Positions 54,211-61,250 of a DNA stretch of 64,000 nt are shown in pieces. Source of the DNA: Pedobacter africanus (GTDB lineage: Bacteria; Bacteroidota; Bacteroidia; Sphingobacteriales; Sphingobacteriaceae); NCBI RefSeq assembly GCF_900176535.1, contig NZ_FWXT01000001.1, positions 124,001 to 188,000 on the forward strand, in the 5' to 3' direction. The notes below the pieces were generated by a model. That model had not been told where the DNA came from, ran no database searches, and saw only the letters and a list, made by a program, of their open reading frames with translations. The position numbers were made by a program, and so were the translations under genes. How positions within the stretch are numbered: the first letter of the stretch is position 1; each line of letters opens with the position of its first letter.

Positions 54211-55366
54211 GGATATCCGAATTTACATTAATAAACTGATTAATGATCTGTTCATTGTCCTGCCCCAGTTTGGGCGAGCCCTTAGCTGAAACCAGCAGTT
54301 CACCATCGATACGGATCGGGCACCGGGTTGTGCGATAGGTATAGCCGTCGTTCATTTCCACTTCCTGTATCATGTTCAAGGCTTTAAAACCTTCATGTTC
54401 CATTAATTGTTTCCAGTTCAACACATCGGCACACCAGATGTCTGCAGGCTCCAGTATGGAAAGCCATTTTCTGGTCGTATCTGTTTCCAGATGGGCGGCC
54501 AGCACAGCTTTTATTTCATCGCGCTTATCATAGGCTTCAGATAGCATTGGATAGGCATTCAGTGCTTCACAATCCAGCAAACCAGCCAGTACAGGTATAG
54601 AGCCCATGGCCAGGGCAATAAAGCCATCGCTGGTTCTGTAAATTCCGTAGGGGGCACCCAAGTAGGCGTGTGCATTGTTCTTTGCTGTACGCTCAGGCAG
54701 CGCCTCGCCATCGTTCATAAAGGTGGTGATGGTTTCGAACTGGAAGTCGTACGCAGACCCCATCATACTGACTTCCACCAGTGCACCTTCGCCACTGGTT
54801 ATTTTGCGGAAAAGACAGGCCAGAATAGCCTGGGCCAGGTGCGAACCGGCCAGCATGTCTACAATAGAAAGGCCCATCGCTACCGGACCGCTACCTGCAT
54901 TTCCGCTAAGCCAGGTTAAGCCGGTTACGGACTGCAGCAGCAAATCCTGACCGGGCTTTCCTTTTCCGTTCCCGTCCTCTCCATAACCAGACAATGCGGC
55001 ATAAACAATCTGGCTATTGATCTGTTTTACAGATAAATAATCAAAGCCCAGCCGCTCCATTACACCCGGTCTGAAATTATGGATCATGACATCTGCTTTC
55101 ATCAGCAGTTCACGTACCATCTTACAATCTTCCGGATCCTTTAAATCCACTTCAAAACTTTCCTTATTCCTGTTGATGGCATGAAACACAGACGATTCTC
55201 CGTTCATGATCACATCGGAAGTATAAAGGGTGCGGCAAATATCCCCTATGCCCAAACGCTCTATTTTAATTACCCTTGCCCCCATATCTGCCAGTCTGAG
55301 GCTGGCCGAAGGACCCGACAGGAACTGGCTAAAATCTACAACTAAATAATCCTCCAGCGCTTTCAT
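54191..55366 (-). CDS. family III (CaiB/BaiF) CoA transferase, second of a pair
   Basis: 391 residues. CaiB/BaiF landmarks: LVVDFSQFLSGPSASLRLADMG near the start, VIKIER, NRNKESFEVDL, GYGEDGNGKGKPGQDLL, and the catalytic-type Asp170 in LSIVDMLAGSH. Such enzymes move CoA from a donor thioester to a carboxylic acid. It is clearly related to the neighbouring transferase at 55363-56520 (start overlap of four bases, ATGA), and the two may form a heteromer or act on related acids. The 3' end overlaps the SBP-A gene. The acid substrate is unknown; a sugar-derived acid is likely by context. Confidence 0.92.
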   Translation of the reverse strand: MKALEDYLVVDFSQFLSGPSASLRLADMGARVIKIERLGIGDICRTLYTSDVIMNGESSVFHAINRNKESFEVDLKDPEDCKMVRELLMKADVMIHNFRPGVMERLGFDYLSVKQINSQIVYAALSGYGEDGNGKGKPGQDLLLQSVTGLTWLSGNAGSGPVAMGLSIVDMLAGSHLAQAILACLFRKITSGEGALVEVSMMGSAYDFQFETITTFMNDGEALPERTAKNNAHAYLGAPYGIYRTSDGFIALAMGSIPVLAGLLDCEALNAYPMLSEAYDKRDEIKAVLAAHLETDTTRKWLSILEPADIWCADVLNWKQLMEHEGFKALNMIQEVEMNDGYTYRTTRCPIRIDGELLVSAKGSPKLGQDNEQIINQFINVNSDIHEQRAN

Positions 55367-56520
55367 ACAAATTTCAAATCAAATTCTTCATTAATCTTCT
55401 GGTTGTCAGCACCAATTTTTGGTGCTGGTTTGGCCGAGCAAAGTTTCTGGCCATCTATCTGAAAAGGTGCGCTTGTGGTATAAATTTTCTTACCACCGCC
55501 CAGATCCAGCTCCTGTTTGATCTGCTGACTTTTAAATACTTCCAGTGCAGTAGCTTCTTTGTAATTCAGTACTGGTGCACACCAGATGTCATGCGGTTCC
55601 AGCAGGGCCAGCCAATGCGCATTGGTATTGGTTCTGAAAGTCTGTCCCAGCAGCAGCAGCAGTTCATCTCTTTTGTCAAAAGAAGAATGTGCATCTGTGT
55701 AAACTCCTGAAATGTCACAGCCAATGATATTGCTGATCCTGTTCAGATCGCCCATAGCAAGCGCAATGTAGCCGTCTTTAGTCGGATAAGTTCCATAGGG
55801 TGCACTTAAATAGGCATGTGCACTGCCGTTGACTGCACTCCTTTGCGGCAATTGACCACCGTCATTTAAATAAGTAGTCAGCACCTCAAACTGTACATCC
55901 AATGCCGATTCGAGCAGACTGACTTCAACAAGTACGCTTTTACCGGTTTTCGTACGCTTAATCAAAGCAGCAAGAATACCCTGCACCAGGTGGTTGCCAC
56001 ACATGATATCGGTAACTGCCAGCCCAAAGGGTACAGGGCCATCTACACTGCTTCCTGAAAGGTAGCTGAGGCCGGAAACAGATTGTACCAGCAGGTCCTG
56101 CCCGGGCTTTGCAGCCCAGGGCCCCTCGTTCCCATATCCTGTTACAGTGGCATAGATGATTTTTGGATTGATTTGCCTGACAGACACCTGATCCAGTCCT
56201 ATTTTTTCCATTACACCGGGCCTGAAATTATGGGTCATCACATCTGCCCTCGCGATCAGCTTCCTCAATAGGTTCAGGTCTTCGGGGTTCTTCAAATCAG
56301 CAGCGTAAGACTCTTTGTTCCGGTTAATGGTATGAAACAGCAGGCTATCTTCTTCCAAAAAAAGATTTTTAATGGCGAGCTGCCGGCAGGCATCACCTTT
56401 TAGGGGCCGTTCAATTTTAATCACACGTGCGCCCAGATCTGCCAGTTTTAATCCTGCAGAAGGGCCTGCCAGGAACTGGCAGAACTCCAATACCAATATT
56501 CCTTCAAGCGGTCTTTTCAT
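55363..56520 (-). CDS. family III (CaiB/BaiF) CoA transferase, first of a pair
   Basis: 385 residues. LVLEFCQFLAGPSAGLKLADLG, VIKIERPLKGD, NRNKESYAADLKNPEDL and GYGNEGPWAAKPGQDLL mark the family, with the catalytic-type Asp171 in LAVTDIMCGNH. It begins in a four-base overlap with the SBP-B gene and ends in a four-base overlap with the second transferase, so all three are translated as a coupled set. Both transferases keep the active-site Asp, arguing that each is catalytic rather than one being a scaffold. Substrate unknown. Confidence 0.92.
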   Translation of the reverse strand: MKRPLEGILVLEFCQFLAGPSAGLKLADLGARVIKIERPLKGDACRQLAIKNLFLEEDSLLFHTINRNKESYAADLKNPEDLNLLRKLIARADVMTHNFRPGVMEKIGLDQVSVRQINPKIIYATVTGYGNEGPWAAKPGQDLLVQSVSGLSYLSGSSVDGPVPFGLAVTDIMCGNHLVQGILAALIKRTKTGKSVLVEVSLLESALDVQFEVLTTYLNDGGQLPQRSAVNGSAHAYLSAPYGTYPTKDGYIALAMGDLNRISNIIGCDISGVYTDAHSSFDKRDELLLLLGQTFRTNTNAHWLALLEPHDIWCAPVLNYKEATALEVFKSQQIKQELDLGGGKKIYTTSAPFQIDGQKLCSAKPAPKIGADNQKINEEFDLKFV

Positions 56521-57677
56521 GACAATTGCAGGCTTCTCGATTCAACATATAAACTGTTCAGCTTTTCCAGCACCTTTGGCTCCGGACCACCCTGCATCAG
56601 GTAATCGCGGACGATATCACCCGCATGATCCTGAAAAAACATGTGCCCATGATAACGCGGGCGAAGAAATGCACGTTGAAGGGCGGGCAGGGTGCCACTA
56701 AAAAAACCGGCCGAACGTCTGTTCACTTCCGCATCGTTCCAGGCGCTTAAATGTCCCGGTTGTCCGCCGTTCCCGAAGAAAACGGTCTGCTGGCAGGCCG
56801 CTGACGCTACATAAGCCGCATATTTTACAGCCTCCGCTATATTTTTAACTTTGGATGATATGGCCAGTCCTGTGCCTCCCAGGGTACTCCGCAGCTTGGT
56901 TTGTCCATTTAAGGAGATCATGTCATGAAAATGCAGCAGCTTGCGTGCATATCCTTTTCTTGAATAATTGGAATAGCCATAGGCAAAGGGACAATAAGCG
57001 ATATCATCCGTAAGGGTCATGGCTTCATATACCTGTATCGGGTTCCTGTTAAAATTAGCAGGATGAATTTTGGCGGCCAGTTCCCGGTACATCCTGAGCG
57101 CGGTGATCCCCGTTTCATTAGATACGATCAGGTCTTCCTGCTGACAGGGGTCTTCCCCCAGTGAACAGCAAAAAGTATAAAAATTCATCAGTACATCTAT
57201 AGGGATCGCTGCAAAAGCAACCAGGCCTTTGTCGGCCAGGCTCAACAGGTTTTCAAAGGTTTCAGGCAATTGCAGGCCATGTTGCTCCAGCAGATCGGGC
57301 CGGCTGGCTGCCACTGGTGTTGCGGCATCAATTGGCAGGGCCCACTGGTGGCCATCATAACTGTAACTTTCGTACGAATGACCAACTGAATTCATCTCCT
57401 GGTCTTTTAAATAGTCAGCAGAAAGGTGCTGATCTAAAGGAAGAATTGACCCGGTTTTGGCCGCAAAGCCTGCCCATGGGTGGTCTATAACCAACAGGTC
57501 AAACCTTTCGGCCAGTTCCTGTATCGAAAAATCAGCAAATTGCTGTAAACTTCTTTTCTCCCAGGTAATTTCTACCGAGGGGTTCAACTCCGAAAAACGC
57601 TGCGCTGTAGCCACCATTGGGGTAAAGCCCCGGCTATGGTTCCATGTTATTCCTTTTAAATTAATCTTGTCAGTCAT
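56517..57677 (-). CDS. solute-binding-protein-fold protein without signal peptide (SBP-B)
   Basis: 386 residues of the same broad family as SBP-A: ERFDLLVIDHPWAGFAA, LPIDAATPVAASRPDLLEQHG, KLRSTLGGTGLAISSKVKN, AVKYAAYVASAACQQ. The N-terminus MTDKINLKGITWNHS is polar and lacks any export signal; a GGAGAAGG ribosome-binding-like sequence stands shortly before the ATG. It is the first gene of the CoA-transferase set, 30 bases after the GH2 gene, and overlaps the next gene by four bases. SBP-A and SBP-B flank the transferase pair. No permease genes accompany them, so import by a normal ABC system is unlikely. Confidence 0.85.
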   Translation of the reverse strand: MTDKINLKGITWNHSRGFTPMVATAQRFSELNPSVEITWEKRSLQQFADFSIQELAERFDLLVIDHPWAGFAAKTGSILPLDQHLSADYLKDQEMNSVGHSYESYSYDGHQWALPIDAATPVAASRPDLLEQHGLQLPETFENLLSLADKGLVAFAAIPIDVLMNFYTFCCSLGEDPCQQEDLIVSNETGITALRMYRELAAKIHPANFNRNPIQVYEAMTLTDDIAYCPFAYGYSNYSRKGYARKLLHFHDMISLNGQTKLRSTLGGTGLAISSKVKNIAEAVKYAAYVASAACQQTVFFGNGGQPGHLSAWNDAEVNRRSAGFFSGTLPALQRAFLRPRYHGHMFFQDHAGDIVRDYLMQGGPEPKVLEKLNSLYVESRSLQLS

Positions 57678-57707
57678 GACCTTCTCCGCTTATCTTTATT
57701 TTAATGT

Positions 57708-60128
57708 TCAATCTATTTTTTTCACACTGATCTCTACCACAGCTGATGTTAATCCTGCAGATACAGCCGTCAGTTTTAGCTTTCCTGCTTTATTTCCTGC
57801 CTGGACTATAGCCAGGCAAAGCCCCCTGTATGCTTTTCTATAATCTGCCTTAAAGGGCTCCAGACTGGCCTGAAACCCGTTATCTACTCCTGCAATTCTG
57901 CCTCCGCCTTCAAGTTTGAATTTCACCAGGTTATCGGCACCAGGCACCAAATTGCCTTCATCATCCAGTATGCTTACCGTTACAAAAGAAAGGTCACTGC
58001 CGTCGGCCGCAATTGCCCTGCGGTCTGCAACCAATTCAATTTTTGCAGGTTTGCCCGCGGTATGGATTTCTTTGACCAGCACTGTCCTGCCATTCTTTCT
58101 TGAAACGGCTTTTAGCGTGCCCGGTTCGTACTGAACTTTCCATACCACATGTAAATCATCCCCCTGTTTGCTGCGTGTTCCTAAAGATTTTCCGTTAAGG
58201 AACAGCTCTACCTCATCAGCATTGTTATAATATGCCCATACATCCACAGTTTTACCAGGTGTCCAGTTCCAGTGCGGGAACACATGCAGCACCGGCTTAC
58301 TGGTCCATTCGCTTTGGTACATATAATAGGCATCTTTAGGGAAACCGGCCAGGTCTGCAATGCCGAAATAAGAACTTCTTGCCGGCCATGGATACGGCAA
58401 TGGCTCACCTAAATAGTCGAAACCGGTCCACACGAACAAACCCGAAACATGATCATACTTTTTGGCTTCCTTCCAGGTTTCTTCATGTGTTGAACCCCAG
58501 TAAGCAGATACATTATCGTAGGAAGAAGCCGCAAATTCAGCATTTCCCCCTGTAAATTTGGTTTTTCCATCTTTTGGCCACCTCCTGATGCTGTCGGATG
58601 GCATCTCGTAAAATCCGCGTGTATCTAAAGAAGAGGTGGTTTCCGTTGCCAGTAATTTTTGTCCGGGATAATTCTTTGCAAAATCCTTATACAATTTATG
58701 GTTATAATTCAGTCCGTACATATCCAATGCATCAGCCTGGTAAATAAAATTTTTCTTTGCATCGGTTTCGGTCAATGCCGATAATACCGGGCGGGTGGTA
58801 TCCAGGTCTTTAACCAGTTTTACGAGTTCTTTTGTCATGGCCAGCCCTGTGCTGTCAAATTGCTCCCTGATCTCATTGCCTATGCTCCATAAAATAACCG
58901 ATGGATGGTTCCTGTCCCTTTTTACCATATCCTGCAGGTCCCTGACGTGCCACTCCTCCCAGTTTAAATGATAATCCTGCTTGTTCTTCTTTTTGGCCCA
59001 CATGTCAAATGCCTCATCCATGACCAGGAAACCCATTTTATCACACAGGTCAAGCAGTTCCGGTGCAGGCGGGTTATGCGCAGTTCTTATGGCATTGCAG
59101 CCCATGTTTTTCAATATTTCGAGCTGACGTTCCATCGCCCTTATATTAATGGCAGCACCTAAAGCACCCAGGTCATGGTGCAGGCAGACCCCTAATATTT
59201 TCATGTATTCACCATTCAGCGAGAAACCTTTTGCGGCATCAAAATTAAAATAACGAATGCCCAATGGGGTTTCATAACTGTCACAGACCATTTTATTGAT
59301 GAAAATCCGGGTAATTACCTTATATAAATCAGGCCGGTCTACAGACCATAATTTTGGATTATTGATATTGACAACCTGTGTTAACCCGGTCAATTTTTCT
59401 GTTAACAGTACCCGATCCGTACTTGCGGAGCTCACCAGTTTGCCCTGGGCATCATAAACCTGCGACTGTACCCTGACACTACCTTTAAAACCATTTTGGT
59501 TCCTGATCTGTATGTTAAGGTTTACCTCGGCCTTCGTTTTGCTTACCGATGGCGTGCTTAAAAAAGTCCCCCAATGGTCTATGGCCACTTTACTGGTTGC
59601 GGTTAACCATACATTGCGATAAATGCCGGATCCTGAATACCAGCGGGAATCAGGCTGGGCAGAATTGTCTACCCTGACAGCCACTACATTTTTACCCGCT
59701 TTTAAATACTTTGTCAGTTCGTAATGGAACGAAATATAGCCATAGGGGCGTTTGCCCAGTAAATGGCCATTGATCCATACCTCGCTGTTTTTATAAACCC
59801 CATCAAATTCGATGAAAACGTCCTTTTTAAGCATGGATACCGGAAGTGTAAATGCCTTACGGTACCAGGCAATACCTGTAGGTAAACCTCCGCCCTCTGG
59901 CTTTGCAGGGTTCTTTTCATCAAATTTACCTTCAATGCTCCAGTCATGCGGCAAAGTAAGCCTTCGCCAGTCCGCATCGTTAAAACCCGGCGATTTTGCC
60001 GCGGCATCATCACCTAAAAAAAACTTCCAGTCCTGGTTAAAAGGCTGACGTAAACGAGGCAAACTGTAAGCAGCATGACCAATAATCAACATCAGCATCA
60101 ATAAAACCAGGTTCTTTCTTAATAACAT
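57708..60128 (-). CDS. secreted GH2 glycosidase (beta-galactosidase type)
   Basis: 806 residues with a signal peptide ending near HAAYS. It has the GH2 plan: sugar-binding jelly roll (RLTLPHDWSIEG, GSGIYRNVWLT), immunoglobulin-like domain, TIM barrel with acid/base Glu419 in WSIGNEI and nucleophile-type Glu496 in LLATETTSS, then a DUF4982-like domain (ELFLNGKSLGTR) and an Ig-like tail (RRAIAADGSDLSF). This is the usual secreted Bacteroidota beta-galactosidase form; other GH2 specificities are possible. The preceding propeller glycosidase ends seven bases upstream. Confidence 0.92.
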   Translation of the reverse strand: MLLRKNLVLLMLMLIIGHAAYSLPRLRQPFNQDWKFFLGDDAAAKSPGFNDADWRRLTLPHDWSIEGKFDEKNPAKPEGGGLPTGIAWYRKAFTLPVSMLKKDVFIEFDGVYKNSEVWINGHLLGKRPYGYISFHYELTKYLKAGKNVVAVRVDNSAQPDSRWYSGSGIYRNVWLTATSKVAIDHWGTFLSTPSVSKTKAEVNLNIQIRNQNGFKGSVRVQSQVYDAQGKLVSSASTDRVLLTEKLTGLTQVVNINNPKLWSVDRPDLYKVITRIFINKMVCDSYETPLGIRYFNFDAAKGFSLNGEYMKILGVCLHHDLGALGAAINIRAMERQLEILKNMGCNAIRTAHNPPAPELLDLCDKMGFLVMDEAFDMWAKKKNKQDYHLNWEEWHVRDLQDMVKRDRNHPSVILWSIGNEIREQFDSTGLAMTKELVKLVKDLDTTRPVLSALTETDAKKNFIYQADALDMYGLNYNHKLYKDFAKNYPGQKLLATETTSSLDTRGFYEMPSDSIRRWPKDGKTKFTGGNAEFAASSYDNVSAYWGSTHEETWKEAKKYDHVSGLFVWTGFDYLGEPLPYPWPARSSYFGIADLAGFPKDAYYMYQSEWTSKPVLHVFPHWNWTPGKTVDVWAYYNNADEVELFLNGKSLGTRSKQGDDLHVVWKVQYEPGTLKAVSRKNGRTVLVKEIHTAGKPAKIELVADRRAIAADGSDLSFVTVSILDDEGNLVPGADNLVKFKLEGGGRIAGVDNGFQASLEPFKADYRKAYRGLCLAIVQAGNKAGKLKLTAVSAGLTSAVVEISVKKID

Positions 60129-60135
60129 CTTTTAC

Positions 60136-61248
60136 TTATTTAATGTTCAATGGAACAAATTCAACTTTACTTTTTCCCAGGTCCTTCGATGTAGCCACCG
60201 CAATCCCCCGCTGGTCTTTTTTATTTACCGCGCAATAAAAATGATAGACAACACCTTTGTGTTTCAATACAAAGGACTTATGGGCAAACAATTCATCGTA
60301 AGATTCTGAAGAGCTGATCAGGTTATCGCCTTTCCAGTCGGTCCAGTTCAACAGGTCATCTGACGCCGCAAAGCGGTTAAAAGCACCTGCCCTGTCCTGC
60401 CAGAAAGCCCCAAAGTAGAACATCACCCAGGTACCGTTTATCCGCTGGATCACCCCGTCGCCTGTAATACCCACCGGATGATGTACCACAGGGTCTTTTT
60501 TAAAACGCTTCCAGTTCAGCATATCATCAGAAACCGCCATACCGATCCGTTCATACCAGCGTGTTTTTTTGTTGTTCAACAGCGAATCCCCTACTGCATT
60601 GTAATACATCACAAAACGATGTCCTGTTAACCGCCCCTTATCTTCAATCACGGTACTCTTAAAAAGCTTATTGCGGTTTTCCCACCAGCGTACATCCGGG
60701 TCTGCCGAAGTAAGCACAGGTTGCTCCAGCCTGTTCCACTCATGGACGATCCAGGGCTTTTTGCTGGTATAGGCCATACCTATGGCCAGAGGCTCCGTTT
60801 CGTAACCTTTTTCCTTCCCGCCAAAATACGACATCCAGTATTTGCCTTTAAAGCTGCCCAATTTATAATCGCCAGCCCAAACCGTACTTACAAGGGCATT
60901 ATACCCGGCTTTCTGGTTGTCGTCCCATTTACCGGCATCGCCAAATGACAGCTGCCTGCCCATATTTTTCCAGTTCAGCAGGTCTTTGCTCCTGGCCAGC
61001 CAGGTTTCGTAACCACGTCCGCTATAAACCAGGTAAGTCATGTACCAGGTATCCCCTTCCCTGAAAACCGTAGGGCAATCCATCTTATGGTCTGTATCCT
61101 CAGGTACCATCACCAACCCATATTTATAAGGTGTTTTCACCTCTTCATAGATCTCCTGCATCCGCTCATCGGGAATGTTTTTTGATAGTTGCGCAAAACC
61201 TGTTGCCACAGTAAAAAAAACAAAGAGTAAAGCCGTGCTGAATTTCAT
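60136..61248 (-). CDS. secreted five-bladed beta-propeller glycosidase (GH43/GH137-like)
   Basis: 370 residues with a signal peptide ending near TGFAQ. Repeated blades are visible as DCPTVFREGDTWYMTYL, KGKYWMSYFGG, RFVMYYNAVG, GTWVMFYFGAF and GVVYHFYCAV, with alternating SKDLLNWK and DDMLNWKRF turns typical of GH43, GH32 and related clans. Asp near the start of each set (DCPT) could be the catalytic base. The exact CAZy family cannot be decided by eye; GH43 or a GH137-like beta-L-arabinofuranosidase fit the pectin setting best. It starts two bases after the GH78 stop. Confidence 0.8.
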   Translation of the reverse strand: MKFSTALLFVFFTVATGFAQLSKNIPDERMQEIYEEVKTPYKYGLVMVPEDTDHKMDCPTVFREGDTWYMTYLVYSGRGYETWLARSKDLLNWKNMGRQLSFGDAGKWDDNQKAGYNALVSTVWAGDYKLGSFKGKYWMSYFGGKEKGYETEPLAIGMAYTSKKPWIVHEWNRLEQPVLTSADPDVRWWENRNKLFKSTVIEDKGRLTGHRFVMYYNAVGDSLLNNKKTRWYERIGMAVSDDMLNWKRFKKDPVVHHPVGITGDGVIQRINGTWVMFYFGAFWQDRAGAFNRFAASDDLLNWTDWKGDNLISSSESYDELFAHKSFVLKHKGVVYHFYCAVNKKDQRGIAVATSKDLGKSKVEFVPLNIK

Positions 61249-61250
61249 GT

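Noticed and set aside
52978..57677. Reading the two SBP-like genes as part of a normal ABC importer
   Set aside because: No export signal in either protein and no permease or ATPase gene anywhere in the window.
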